Positions 42,453 to 51,104 of a stretch of 64,000 nucleotides of DNA are shown here, one piece after another; the first letter of the stretch is position 1; each line of letters starts with the position of its first letter. The stretch comes from Streptomyces sp. XY006 (GTDB lineage: Bacteria > Actinomycetota > Actinomycetes > Streptomycetales > Streptomycetaceae): the NCBI RefSeq assembly GCF_002237655.1, contig NZ_NOKT01000008.1, forward strand, positions 1 to 64,000. Reading direction: 5' to 3'. The notes below the pieces were generated by a model that worked only from the letters and a program-made list of their open reading frames with translations, had not been told where the DNA came from and did no database searches. The position numbers were made by a program, and so were the translations under genes.

Positions 42453-43205
42453 ATGGGCAGGAGCCGCAGAACACTTCCGGAGGAGCTTCTGCTGCTGGCG
42501 TTGGACCCGGCCACGGGTACCACCGCACAGCCGCAGTCGCTCGACCTCGGTCTGGCCGGAGCACAGCTAGTGGAGCTGGCGCTGGCCGGACGGATAGCCC
42601 CAGACGGGGATCGTATCGCCGTGGTGGTACCACGGCCGACTGGAGATCCGACTCTGGACTGCGCGTTGGAGTTGCTGCGAAGGCGTGGCGCTCCCGTACG
42701 GGCGGTCCACTGGATCGGCGGGCCGCGATTGGGGCTCCGCCAGACCTACCTCTCGCATCTGGAGCGGTGCGGCATGGTGCATGCCGTGGCGGGCCAGATG
42801 TGCGGAGTGCTGCCGACGACTCGCTACCAGGCGACGGACACCGAGATCAGCCGGGAGATCAGGGCCCGGCTGGACTCCGCGATCCGCACCGGCGTACCGC
42901 CGGACCCGCGGACCGCGGCGCTCGCCGCCCTGGCACACGCGGTCGGCCTCGGCAAGCACCTGTACCCGGGCAACGAGGGACGTTCCTCTCGCTCCCGGCT
43001 CAGGGACCTGATCAGGCACGACCCCATGGGCGGTCTCGTCGCGCACGCCGTGATGGACGTCCAGAACGGCGTGGCGGCCCAGCCGCGCCGCAGCCCGGCA
43101 CCGTCCGGCCGTCCGGCCGCCGGAGCCAGGCCCGCACCGGAACCCGCCCGAGGCGTTCCGATGCAGCCGCGCCACGGATCCATGGCGCGCGCCGTGGCCC
43201 ACTGA
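42453..43205 (+). CDS. GPP34 (Golgi phosphoprotein 3-like) family protein
   Basis: A 250-residue protein starting LPEELLLLALDPATG, with LDLGLAGAQLVELALAGRI, and a C-terminal Pro/Arg-rich tail. This is the GPP34 fold; eukaryotic members bind phosphatidylinositol-4-phosphate. Streptomyces has many copies of unknown role, possibly membrane-associated. ATG 42453 follows GGGGAGG. It is divergent from the carboxypeptidase gene across 241 bases and is followed by a very strong terminator. Confidence 0.9.
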   Translation: MGRSRRTLPEELLLLALDPATGTTAQPQSLDLGLAGAQLVELALAGRIAPDGDRIAVVVPRPTGDPTLDCALELLRRRGAPVRAVHWIGGPRLGLRQTYLSHLERCGMVHAVAGQMCGVLPTTRYQATDTEISREIRARLDSAIRTGVPPDPRTAALAALAHAVGLGKHLYPGNEGRSSRSRLRDLIRHDPMGGLVAHAVMDVQNGVAAQPRRSPAPSGRPAAGARPAPEPARGVPMQPRHGSMARAVAH

Positions 43206-43284
43206 GCCGCGCCGCGCCGCACCGGCACGACCGACGACCGGTACACACCACGGGACCCACGAGCCCGGTCACGGGAGCCGCTGT

Positions 43285-43328
43285 CCGAGCGGGGCGGCGA
43301 GAGTGCAGACTCTCGCCGCCCCGCTCGG
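43285..43328. terminator. 20-bp perfect-stem hairpin after the GPP34 gene
   Basis: CCGAGCGGGGCGGCGAGAGT pairs exactly with 43309-43328 around a GCAG loop. It is the strongest hairpin in the region, insulating the GPP34 gene from the XRE regulator gene downstream. Confidence 0.88.
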
Positions 43329-43458
43329 CGTGCCGTGCCCGAACTGGCGTGTACCCGTCGCATATCCACCGTTTCCCAGCGGTAGGAAGCACCTTGGTGG
43401 CAGTCTGCTCAACAGCAGATACGCAAAGTAGAGGCACGCAGCCGGAGGTGCACGTCCC

Positions 43459-44316
43459 GTGGCGTCCAATGTCAATCCCACCGTCAGGCGGCGCCGGCTG
43501 GGCCAGGAGCTCCGCAGGCTCCGGGAGCTCAAGGGCATGACGGCCGAGGAAGTGGCCGAGCGGCTGCTGGTGTCGCAGTCGAAAATCAGCCGCCTGGAGA
43601 ACGGGCGGCGCAGCATCAGCCAGCGCGACGTGCGCGACCTGTGCGGCGTCTACGAGGTCGAGGACCAGCGGATCGTCGACTCGCTGATGCAGATGGCCAA
43701 GGACTCGCGCCAGCAGGGCTGGTGGCACGCCTTCGGCGACATCCCCTACTCCGTCTACATCGGCCTGGAGACGGACGCCGAGTCGCTCCGGGTCTACGAA
43801 CCGCAGATCATCACCGGCCTGTTGCAGACGCGGGCGTACGCCGAGGCCATCATCCGGGGCGGTTCGCCGGAGGCCTCGGAGGCGGACAACGACAAGCGCG
43901 TCGAGGTCCGGCTGCGCCGGCAGGGCCGTGTCACCGCCGAGACGGACCCGCTGCGGCTGTGGGTGGTGCTGGACGAGGCGTCCCTGCACCGGGTGGTGGG
44001 CAACAAGGAAGTGATGCGCGAGCAGCTGGAGCATCTGATCGAGATGTCGCAGCTGCCCCACATCACCGTGCAGGTCCTGCCGTTCGAGGTCGGCGCGCAC
44101 GCCGGCATCAACGGCCAGTACTCGATCCTGGAGTTCGCCGACGCGGCCGACTCCAGCGTGGTGTACATCGAGGGCGTCACCAGCGACCTGTACCTGGAGA
44201 AGCCGCTCGACGTGCAGAAGTACACGGTGATGTACGAGCACCTGCGCGCCCAGTCGCTGAACGTGGACCAGTCGCGGCAGCTCATCGAGCGGCTGGCGAA
44301 GGACTACGCACGCTGA
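43459..44316 (+). CDS. XRE/DUF5753 regulator
   Basis: The 285-residue protein has a clear helix-turn-helix (LGQELRRLRELKG, AEEVAERLLVSQSKISRLENG) and a DUF5753 domain with YEPQIITGLLQTRAYAEA, RQGRV, LWVVLDEASLHRVVG and ITVQVLPFEVGAHAG. GTG 43459 follows GGAGGTG. The DUF397 gene at 44513 lies downstream on the same strand, separated by 196 bases, so the pair may have separate promoters. This is the second such pair in the window. Streptomyces members influence development and antibiotic output. Confidence 0.93.
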   Translation: MASNVNPTVRRRRLGQELRRLRELKGMTAEEVAERLLVSQSKISRLENGRRSISQRDVRDLCGVYEVEDQRIVDSLMQMAKDSRQQGWWHAFGDIPYSVYIGLETDAESLRVYEPQIITGLLQTRAYAEAIIRGGSPEASEADNDKRVEVRLRRQGRVTAETDPLRLWVVLDEASLHRVVGNKEVMREQLEHLIEMSQLPHITVQVLPFEVGAHAGINGQYSILEFADAADSSVVYIEGVTSDLYLEKPLDVQKYTVMYEHLRAQSLNVDQSRQLIERLAKDYAR

Positions 44317-44512
44317 ACCGCCGCCGGAAGAGGCCTTCCACCGGGCAAAGCGCGGGATGCTACACCCCTGACACGCCTGACTGGAAGTCTCCCCTGGAAT
44401 ATGCCATCCAGTCGAGTGAATGACTGCGCCGAACGGGGATGTGGGCGAGTAGCGTCGATCACGCCAACCACCAGCACGGGTTGGCGTAAACGCAACTGGC
44501 TACGGAGCGAAC

Positions 44513-44704
44513 ATGGCAATTCGTCTGGGCGCCACGGAAACGTGGACGACGTCCTCCTACACCAACAACAACGGCGCCTGTGTGATGGTCAGGTCGACCC
44601 TCGAAGAGGCCCTGGAGCTCGGGGACACGAAGGTCCCCGAGGGCCCCAAGCTGGCGTTCCCCGCCGACGCGTGGAACGCCTTCGTGGCCTCGGTCAAGGC
44701 CTGA
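44513..44704 (+). CDS. DUF397 domain protein
   Basis: A 63-residue small protein with TWTTSSYTNNNGACVMVRS and FPADAWNAFVASVKA. Its DUF397 motif is divergent: the usual SSYS-G-xxCVEV reads SSYTNNNGACVMV, and the VRDSKDP loop is replaced by VRSTLEEALELGDTKVPEGP. It is partner to the XRE regulator upstream. GGAGCG precedes ATG 44513. A terminator follows. Confidence 0.9.
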   Translation: MAIRLGATETWTTSSYTNNNGACVMVRSTLEEALELGDTKVPEGPKLAFPADAWNAFVASVKA

Positions 44705-44739
44705 CCACGAGATCCACAACAGCACAAGCATCACCGACA

Positions 44740-44781
44740 GAGCCCTCTCGACCAGCATCGCCGTCCTTGCCGAGAGGGCTC
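44740..44781 (+). terminator. Terminator after the DUF397 gene
   Basis: GAGCCCTCTCG and its exact complement form an 11-bp stem around a 20-base loop, 36 bases past the stop codon. Confidence 0.75.
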
Positions 44782-44855
44782 CGCTTGTGCCCGCGTCGTG
44801 CCCGCGCGACCGCCGGTCCCGCCGACCGGGCCCGGCGGGCCGAAGCAGCCGGGCC

Positions 44856-45365
44856 TCAGGCCAGCTGAGCCTCTATCGCCGCCACGACCTCGGCCGACTC
44901 CGGCTCGGTCTGCGGCGAGAAGCGGGCGACGACCGTGCCGTCCCGGCCGATGAGGAACTTCTCGAAGTTCCAGCGGATGTCCCCGCTGTGCCCCTCGGCG
45001 TCGGCGAAGCCGGTCAGCCGGTCGTAGAGCGGGTGCCGGTTCTCGCCGTTGACCTCGACCTTCTCCGTCATCGGGAACGTCACGCCGTACGTGGCCGAGC
45101 AGAACTCGGCGATCTCCTCGGAGCTGCCCGGCTCCTGGCCGAGGAACTGGTTGCAGGGCACGCCCAGGACCGTGAAGCCGCGCCCGGCATAACGTTCCTG
45201 GAGCTTCTCCAGACCGGCGTACTGCGGGGTCAGGCCGCACTTGGAGGCCACGTTCACCACGAGCACCGCCGTGCCCGCGTACCGGGACAGGTCGGCGGGG
45301 CCGCCCTGCAGGGAGTCGATCTCGACGTCGAGGGGGGAGGGACCGGTGTTCTCAGTAGTCGTCAT
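44856..45365 (-). CDS. Glutathione peroxidase family protein (Cys type)
   Basis: The 169-residue thioredoxin-fold peroxidase has the catalytic set Cys43 (VASKCGLTPQ), Gln73 (PCNQFLGQEPG) and Trp132/Asn133 (RWNFEKFL). A second Cys71 and Cys89 could resolve the disulphide. Bacterial Cys-type members usually use thioredoxin rather than glutathione and detoxify lipid or hydrogen peroxides. It is cytoplasmic. It ends convergently with the DUF397 gene and starts ten bases from the ArsR gene's stop. Confidence 0.95.
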   Translation of the reverse strand: MTTTENTGPSPLDVEIDSLQGGPADLSRYAGTAVLVVNVASKCGLTPQYAGLEKLQERYAGRGFTVLGVPCNQFLGQEPGSSEEIAEFCSATYGVTFPMTEKVEVNGENRHPLYDRLTGFADAEGHSGDIRWNFEKFLIGRDGTVVARFSPQTEPESAEVVAAIEAQLA

Positions 45366-45374
45366 GGGCGGATG

Positions 45375-46358
45375 CTAGCTCCGCCGGGTGCCGGACCCGT
45401 TCTGGGCCTCCACCAGGACCTGCCCCGCCGCCGTCCGCGAGTACAGCACCGACCTGCCGGCCCTGCGCCGCTCCACCAGCCCCGCGTCCAGCAGCACCCG
45501 CAGATGCCGCCCGACCGAGCCGAGCCCCTGGCCGGTCACGGCCACCAGCTGGCTGGTGCTCAGCGGGGAACCGAGCCGGACCAGCACCCCGGCGCGGGCC
45601 GGGCCGAGCAGCGCGGCGAGGCTCGCGGGCACGGGCCTGCCGCCCGGGTCGGCGAGGGCTCCGGCGCACGGGTAGACCAGCGCGTACCGGTCCGTCCCCT
45701 CCCAGGACACCCAGCCGATGCGCTGCGTGGTGATCGGCACGAACACCAGCTCCGCGCCCGAGATCTCCCGCGGCGGGTACTCGTGCGCGTTGACCTGCAG
45801 CCGGTTCTCGCCCAGCCACCGCGTCCCCGGCCGCAGCGTGTCCAGCGCGCTCGCCCAGCCGCCCCGGCTGACCTGTGCCGTCCGCGCGACCACATCGGCT
45901 TCGAGGACGCGCCGCCGCTGGTCCCAGTACGGCTCCACGGCCGTGGTCCACACGTACGTCAGCAGGTCCGCGGCGCGTTCCGGCAGGTCGTCCCGCTCCA
46001 GCAGGGCGGGGACGGGGCCGCGCAGCGAGACGGTGAGGTCGGCGCGGGCCCCCGCCGGGCAGGCCGCCCGGACCTGCGCGACCGCCTGCTCGAAGGTCTC
46101 CCCGTCCCGCGGGGTGGGGGCGAGGAAGTCGGCCGTCCACTCCTTGCCGATGCCGGCCCGCACGAGCAGCGCGGTCACCGGATCCCCCGCCAGCCGCCGC
46201 CGGTAGTCCGGCAGATGGGCGTCCAGCCACCGGCGTTCGCCCGGATGCGCGGCCTCGGCGGTGTGCAGCAGCCGCAGGCTCCCGAAGGCCTCCGCGAACG
46301 GCGAGATCACGAACCGGCTGCCCGCGAGGGTGTCGGCGTTGATCTGCCACCAGCCCAC
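45375..46358 (-). CDS. ArsR-type regulator with N-terminal DUF5937-like domain
   Basis: The 327-residue protein has a C-terminal winged helix (SPLSTSQLVAVTGQGLGSVGRHLRVLLDAGLVERRRAGRSVLY, residues about 275-315) typical of ArsR regulators. A large N-terminal effector-type region contains SRFVISPFAEAFGSLRLL. GTG 46358 is taken as the start because upstream sequence lacks coding character. It is divergent from an MFS transporter gene across 70 bases, so it probably represses that transporter. The effector is unknown. Confidence 0.85.
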   Translation of the reverse strand: MGWWQINADTLAGSRFVISPFAEAFGSLRLLHTAEAAHPGERRWLDAHLPDYRRRLAGDPVTALLVRAGIGKEWTADFLAPTPRDGETFEQAVAQVRAACPAGARADLTVSLRGPVPALLERDDLPERAADLLTYVWTTAVEPYWDQRRRVLEADVVARTAQVSRGGWASALDTLRPGTRWLGENRLQVNAHEYPPREISGAELVFVPITTQRIGWVSWEGTDRYALVYPCAGALADPGGRPVPASLAALLGPARAGVLVRLGSPLSTSQLVAVTGQGLGSVGRHLRVLLDAGLVERRRAGRSVLYSRTAAGQVLVEAQNGSGTRRS

Positions 46359-46428
46359 GTCGGCACCGTCCTTTCGCGTGTGCGCGAAACAGTAACCCCG
46401 GCTCGCGGCCCCGCCGCAGACTCCGCGC

Positions 46429-47667
46429 ATGCGCAGCTACCGTGATCTGTTCCGCACACCCGAGTTCACCCCCTTCCTCCTGGCCGCGTCGGCGCAGACG
46501 GTCGCTCAGACCATGGGCGGACTGGCCCTGGGCGTCCTGGTGTACCGGCAGACCGCCTCGCCGCTGCTGTCCGCGGTGAGCATGTTCGGCTCGTCCCTCG
46601 TGCAGGTGCTGGGCGCGACGTTCCTGCTCTCGGCGGCCGACCGGCTGCCCCCGCGCGCCGCCCTGACGACCCTTCCGCTGCTCTTCGCGACGGCCACGGC
46701 CGCCCTGGCCCTGCCGGGCCTGCCGGTCTGGTCGCTCTTCGCGATCGTCCTGGCCAAGGGCCTGGCGGAATCGGTGGGCGGGGGAGTGCGCTGGGGCCTG
46801 CTCAACGAGATCATCGGCAAGGACGGTTATCTGCTGGGCCGCTCGGTCTTCAACATGATGAGCGGCCTGATGCAGATCGCCGGCTACGCGACCGGCGGCG
46901 CCCTGGTGGCCCTGCTGTCCCCCCGGCTGTCGCTCCTGGCGGCGGCCGCCCTGTACGTCCTCGCGGCCGGGGTGGTCCGGCTGGGCCTGACCCGCCGCCC
47001 GCCCCGCACCACGGGCCGCCCCTCGGTCGCGGCGACCTGGCGGGCCAACGCCCTGCTGTGGTCGTCCGCACCACGCCGCCGCGTCTACCTGGCCCTGTGG
47101 ATCCCCAACGGCCTGGTCGTCGGCTGCGAATCCCTCTACGTCTCCTACGCGCCGGAGTCCGCCGGCACCCTGTTCGCCTGCGCCGCGCTCGGCATGCTTG
47201 CCGGGGACGTCCTCGTCGGCCGCCTGCTGCCGCCCCGTGTCCGTGCCCGCCTCGGATTCCCCCTGCTGCTGCTCCTGGCCCTGCCCTACGTGCCGTTCCT
47301 CCTGCACCCGCCGCTGCCGCTCGCGGTGGCCGCCGTCACCGTCGCCTCGGTCGGCTTCGGCGCGAGCCTGGTGCAGCAGGAACGGCTGGTGGCCCTGACC
47401 CCGGACGAGCTGACGGGACACGCGCTCGGTCTGCACTCGGCGGGCATGCTCACACTCCAGGGCGTGGCGGCGACCCTGGCCGGAACAGTGGCCCAACTGA
47501 CCTCACCCGCGACGGCGATGACGGCGATGGCGACGGTCTCGGTGGGAGTGACACTGACGCTGATGACGGCGGAGCGGCGGGACGAGGACCCGATCGGGAC
47601 GGCCCGGCGAGATGAGGTCGTCACTCCTCGTCCGGCTCGCCGTCCTCCGGGGCCTCGCCCTCGATGA
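46429..47667 (+). CDS. Major facilitator superfamily transporter
   Basis: A 412-residue membrane protein with ten to twelve helices, starting MRSYRDLFRTPEFTPFLLA. The N-half has FGSSLVQVLGATFLLSAADRLPPRAA in the position of the MFS A-loop. The sequence resembles actinobacterial drug-efflux MFS proteins. The divergent ArsR-type regulator gene suggests inducible efflux. The C-terminus is basic and disordered, and its last 47 bases overlap the 3' end of the convergent AbiEii-like gene. Confidence 0.88.
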   Translation: MRSYRDLFRTPEFTPFLLAASAQTVAQTMGGLALGVLVYRQTASPLLSAVSMFGSSLVQVLGATFLLSAADRLPPRAALTTLPLLFATATAALALPGLPVWSLFAIVLAKGLAESVGGGVRWGLLNEIIGKDGYLLGRSVFNMMSGLMQIAGYATGGALVALLSPRLSLLAAAALYVLAAGVVRLGLTRRPPRTTGRPSVAATWRANALLWSSAPRRRVYLALWIPNGLVVGCESLYVSYAPESAGTLFACAALGMLAGDVLVGRLLPPRVRARLGFPLLLLLALPYVPFLLHPPLPLAVAAVTVASVGFGASLVQQERLVALTPDELTGHALGLHSAGMLTLQGVAATLAGTVAQLTSPATAMTAMATVSVGVTLTLMTAERRDEDPIGTARRDEVVTPRPARRPPGPRPR

Positions 47668-48322
47668 GCCGTTCCGCGATGTCGTCGGCCCACTCCTGCG
47701 CCCAGCGGCGCAGCCCGGCCACGGCGTCGGCGTCGAGCCCCTGGGAGGTGAACGCCCTGTCGTCGAGCCAGTCCGTGCCGGTCAACCGGGCCTGGAGGTC
47801 GGTCGGATCGAAGGCGTCCGGGGCGTGGCGGCGGGCCAGTTCCTCCAGTTCGGGGTGGCTCCAGCGGGCCGCGAGGGCGTGCACGTCGACCAGGTCGCGG
47901 GCGAGTCCACGGTCGGCCAGGTCCCGCACCCGGGTACCGGCGAGGTCGTCGAGGGAGAGGGCCGGCCCGAGCTCCGTCGGCACGGGCGGCCGCCACAGCA
48001 CCTCCTTGCGGAGTTCGACCTGGTACTCCTCGCCGCTCGCCGCGTCCGTGACGAGGAACTGGGCGGACAGCGGCGCGGTCTCCCGCGTCTGCACGAGCCA
48101 GCCGCGCGCGACCAGCCCGGTGCGGACCGTGTCGGCGATGGCGTCCATCCCGGCGGGGTGCTCGGTGGCGGCGTCCACGTCGCGCCCGGCCCGCTCCACC
48201 AGCCCGTGCGCCAGCATCGCGGATCCGCCGGCGAGGACGAGCGCGTGGGCCTCACCCACCGCGATCAGATCACCGAGAAGCCGGCCGGTGGCCGGCTGGG
48301 GGACGGAGGGCGGCGCTGACAT
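47621..48322 (-). CDS. AbiEii/AbiGii-like nucleotidyltransferase
   Basis: The 233-residue protein has the nucleotidyltransferase signature LVLAGGSAMLAHGLVERAGRDVDA (GG..AxxxHG..R..DxD), as in AbiEii/MenT toxins that transfer nucleotides to tRNA or proteins. No AbiEi/antitoxin-like gene is adjacent, so it is an orphan and may be a housekeeping or domesticated member. ATG 48322 is chosen over an open frame from 48349. The C-terminus is highly acidic. Confidence 0.82.
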   Translation of the reverse strand: MSAPPSVPQPATGRLLGDLIAVGEAHALVLAGGSAMLAHGLVERAGRDVDAATEHPAGMDAIADTVRTGLVARGWLVQTRETAPLSAQFLVTDAASGEEYQVELRKEVLWRPPVPTELGPALSLDDLAGTRVRDLADRGLARDLVDVHALAARWSHPELEELARRHAPDAFDPTDLQARLTGTDWLDDRAFTSQGLDADAVAGLRRWAQEWADDIAERLIEGEAPEDGEPDEE

Positions 48323-48412
48323 GCCCTGATTATCGCCGGGCCCCCGCACGGACCGGAGACGACCGGCCCGGACGGGTGAGGACGGGCGGACCGGTGAGGG
48401 CCGGGCCGCCCC

Positions 48413-49222
48413 CTACGTCCCGGGCTTGCGCCCCACACCGCAGTACGCGTCCACCGCACCGGCGTCACCGGCGCCGGCGTCCGCCGGGTCCGGCCGCCAC
48501 TCCGGCACCCGTACGACCCCCGGCTCGACCAGCTCCAGCCCCTCGAAGAACCCGGCGATCTCGGCGACCGGCCGGACGTGGTACGGCACGGCCCCGCTCG
48601 CGTTGTACGCCTCCGACGCGGCGATCATGCCCTCGCTCGTCGCCGTGCTGTCGCTGATCACCAGGTGGCTGCCCGCCGGGAGCCCGGCCATGAGCTGCCG
48701 CACCAGTGCGCGCGCCTGCTCGTAGTCGGCGACGTGCCCGAGCGTGTTGAGGATCATCAGCCCGACCGGCCGGGACAGGTCGAGCGTGCCGGCGGCGGCC
48801 TTCAGGACGGCCTCGGGGTCGTACAGATCGGCGTCCAGGTACGCCGTCCGGCCCTCGGGGGTGCTGGTGAGCAGCGCGTGGGCGTGGGCGAGGACGATGG
48901 GGTCGTTGTCGACGTACACGATCCGCGCGTCCGGGGCGACGCGCTGGGCGACCTCGTGGGTGTTGTCGGCGGTCGGCAGCCCGGTGCCGACGTCGAGGAA
49001 CTGCCGCACGCCCTGCTCGACGGCCAGATACCGCACGGCCCGCCCCAGGAACCGCCGGCTCGTCACGGCCACGTCGACCAGTCCCGGGAAGATCGTCTTG
49101 ATCTGGTCGCCGATCTCGCGGTCGACCTCGTAGTTGTCCTTGCCGCCGACGAAGTAGTTCCAGAAGCGGGCCGAATGCGGCTTGGAGGTGTCGATACGCA
49201 CACGCGAGCGGCCATCGGGCAC
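48413..49222 (-). CDS. SAM-dependent methyltransferase (DUF574-type)
   Basis: A 269-residue Streptomyces-type methyltransferase with HSARFWNYFVGGKDNYEVDRE, FLDVGTGLPTADNTHEVAQ (SAM motif I), RIVYVDNDPIVLAHAHALL, and HLVISDSTA. Streptomyces genomes encode tens of these; their substrates are unknown. ATG 49222 follows an AGGAGG-type site (AGGAGGACCCG). Confidence 0.92.
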   Translation of the reverse strand: MPDGRSRVRIDTSKPHSARFWNYFVGGKDNYEVDREIGDQIKTIFPGLVDVAVTSRRFLGRAVRYLAVEQGVRQFLDVGTGLPTADNTHEVAQRVAPDARIVYVDNDPIVLAHAHALLTSTPEGRTAYLDADLYDPEAVLKAAAGTLDLSRPVGLMILNTLGHVADYEQARALVRQLMAGLPAGSHLVISDSTATSEGMIAASEAYNASGAVPYHVRPVAEIAGFFEGLELVEPGVVRVPEWRPDPADAGAGDAGAVDAYCGVGRKPGT

Positions 49223-49352
49223 GACGGGTCCTCCTGGGGGGCGGGGAAAGGGCTCCGGCCCACCAACCTAGGCGAACCGGACGTCGGGGCGCGGCAGATG
49301 ACGAGAGCGACGGCGACCTGGGGTGGGGTTTCGGCCAGAAGCCCGAACGGGC

Positions 49353-49381
49353 GGCGCGACGGCCGGGGTGGCCGTCGCGCC
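49353..49381 (-). terminator. Terminator of the xylan operon
   Basis: GGCGCGACGGCC and its exact complement give a 12-bp stem and 5-base loop 36 bases past the esterase stop on the minus strand. Confidence 0.75.
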
Positions 49382-49416
49382 TGGGTGGTGCGGTGTGGGC
49401 CGTGGGCGGTGATGGA

Positions 49417-50127
49417 TCAGCCGGGGGCCACGGCGCGGCCCGTCTGGGGGGAGATCATGCCCGCGCACAGGCCCCGGGACGCCAGGCCCTGGGCGATGCG
49501 GGGGATCGCGGCCAGGGTGTTGGCGGACCAGTCGTGCATGAGGATGACCTGGCCGTTCGTGAGGCGGGCCGCGGACTGGACGATCGCGTCGGTGCTCGCG
49601 CCGTTCCAGTCCTGTGAGTCGACGTGCCAGATGATCTCGGTCAGGCCGTGGCGGGCCGCGACCGACTTCACGGTCGCGTTGGTCTCGCCGTACGGCGGGC
49701 GGAAGAGTTTCGGCGTGCCGCCTCCCGCGCCGGCGATCGCCTGCTGGGTCCGGGAGATCTCGGAGTCGATCTGCGCCTGGCTCAGCTGCGTCAGGTGCGG
49801 GTGGGTGTAGCTGTGGTTGCCGACCCACATCCCGGCCGCCACCTGGGCCCGGACCAGGGACGGGTTGGCGGCGGCGTACTGGCCCTGGTTGAACATCGTG
49901 GCCCGCAGTCCGTTCTGCCGGAGCGCGTCGAGGAGTCTCGTCGTGTTCCCGGACGGGCCGTCGTCGAAGGTGAGTCCGACGTAGCCGGTGCAGGCGGCCG
50001 TCCGCGGGGGAGCGGCGCCGGCGGTGGCGGTGAGGGCGGTGGCGGTGGCCGCCAGGGCCGCCGCGAGGACGGTGAGCCTCCTGGCCAGGGCGCGCGGTGC
50101 GGGGCGCGAACCCGTGCGCACGCTCAT
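49417..50127 (-). CDS. Secreted NodB-domain deacetylase (acetylxylan esterase AxeA-like)
   Basis: The 236-residue carbohydrate esterase 4 protein has an Arg-rich export signal (cleavage near TAGA|AP). NodB motifs follow: TFDDGPS (Asp55, Asp56), the zinc-binding NHSYTH (His105, His109), RPPYGE, and a late MHDWS with the catalytic His. It matches AxeA of S. lividans, which is cotranscribed with a GH11 xylanase. Here too its ATG overlaps the xylanase stop (ATGA). Unlike AxeA there is no C-terminal carbohydrate-binding module; the protein ends right after the catalytic domain. Chitin or peptidoglycan deacetylation is less likely given context. Confidence 0.88.
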   Translation of the reverse strand: MSVRTGSRPAPRALARRLTVLAAALAATATALTATAGAAPPRTAACTGYVGLTFDDGPSGNTTRLLDALRQNGLRATMFNQGQYAAANPSLVRAQVAAGMWVGNHSYTHPHLTQLSQAQIDSEISRTQQAIAGAGGGTPKLFRPPYGETNATVKSVAARHGLTEIIWHVDSQDWNGASTDAIVQSAARLTNGQVILMHDWSANTLAAIPRIAQGLASRGLCAGMISPQTGRAVAPG

Positions 50128-50786
50128 CGCACGGTGATGTTGGAGCTGCCGCTGCTCTGGTAGCCCTCGGTCGCCATGATCATGTAGTACTTGAAGTTCC
50201 CGAGGGGCATACCGGCGCGGGCCCAGGCGTCGAAGTGGTTGCCGGCGGTGATGGTGCCGCCCGTCCGCTTCTGCTGCCGCACGCTCCAGTACTGGTCGAA
50301 GGTGCGCGTGCCCTCGACGGACGGGGCGTTGTACCGCGTCGTCTTGTAGATGTCGTACGTGCCGCCGTCGCTGGTGACGGTGCCCTTGTACTGGCCGGTG
50401 GGCCGGTAGGTGCCCCAGTTGTCGACGATGTAGTACTCGACGAGCGGGTTGGCCGTCCAGCCGTAGAGCGTCAGGTAGGCGTTGCCGGACGGGTTGAAGC
50501 TGCCCGAGTACGTCACGGTGCGGCGGGCGCCGGTGCTCCAGCCCTTGCCGGCCACGAAGTTCCCGGTGTTCCGCCACGAGGTGCTGTAACTGCCGCCGGA
50601 GGACAGGGTCATGGAGACCGTGCCCGGGGCGTCGGTCCAGAACGAGTAGTAGTAGCCGTTGTTGGTGCCGGTCTGGTTGGTCGTGACCACGGTGTCCGCG
50701 TGAGCGGTACTGGCCGCGGCGGTCAGCAGCAGCATGGCGCAGACACTGCTGATGAGCAGCCGTAAGCGATTCGACAGCGTGTTCAT
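50124..50786 (-). CDS. Secreted GH11 endo-1,4-beta-xylanase
   Basis: The 220-residue enzyme has a Sec signal (cleavage after STAHA, residue 30) and a single GH11 jelly roll. It has [25 protein letters not shown], the nucleophile Glu117 in [28 protein letters not shown] and acid/base Glu207 in [10 protein letters not shown]. It cuts xylan internally outside the cell. No linker or binding module is present, unlike the two-domain XlnB. ATG 50786 follows AAGGAGGAAG. The coupled deacetylase removes acetyl groups that hinder xylan attack. Confidence 0.95.
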   Translation of the reverse strand: MNTLSNRLRLLISSVCAMLLLTAAASTAHADTVVTTNQTGTNNGYYYSFWTDAPGTVSMTLSSGGSYSTSWRNTGNFVAGKGWSTGARRTVTYSGSFNPSGNAYLTLYGWTANPLVEYYIVDNWGTYRPTGQYKGTVTSDGGTYDIYKTTRYNAPSVEGTRTFDQYWSVRQQKRTGGTITAGNHFDAWARAGMPLGNFKYYMIMATEGYQSSGSSNITVR

Positions 50787-51104
50787 GGGGGGCGCTTCCT
50801 CCTTCGCCTCATCGGTCATCGGGAGTGTTGGCCGGTCCCTGACAACTGTCAACAGTTTCGGTAGGAGTTTCGAAATATTCGCCCTTGATCGGATCGGCTC
50901 GGCGAGTCATACGTGCTGTTCACTCGCTCGCTGAGCAGGGCTGGAGTCCTCGCTGACGGCCGTCGCCGTAGACATAGGACCGGATTGATCGCTTCCGCTA
51001 GTCGAATGTTTCGAGATTCCTCCCGGATCAGTCGACCCGTCGCAGAGCGGCCGCCCCTGATCGCTGATGTGGGCGAAGTACCCCCACCTGTTATTGAATG
51101 AGGT
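50787..51104. promoter_or_regulatory. Divergent control region, xylanase and SpoIIE-type phosphatase
   Basis: On the minus strand TTGACA (50847-50852) and AACACT (50824-50829) are 17 bp apart, a good promoter for the xylanase gene. Upstream of it lies TTTCGAAA (50868-50875), a short palindrome resembling GAAA/TTTC repressor sites of Streptomyces xylanase genes. TGACA-AC-TGTCA (50840-50851) overlaps the -35. The remainder, to 51104, is relatively AT-rich and holds no gene I can support. Confidence 0.6.

Noticed and set aside
42307..42570. Plus-strand small frame starting MYQCPVCG
   Set aside because: The Cys motif looks zinc-ribbon-like, but there is no ribosome site and the frame runs into the GPP34 gene in another phase.
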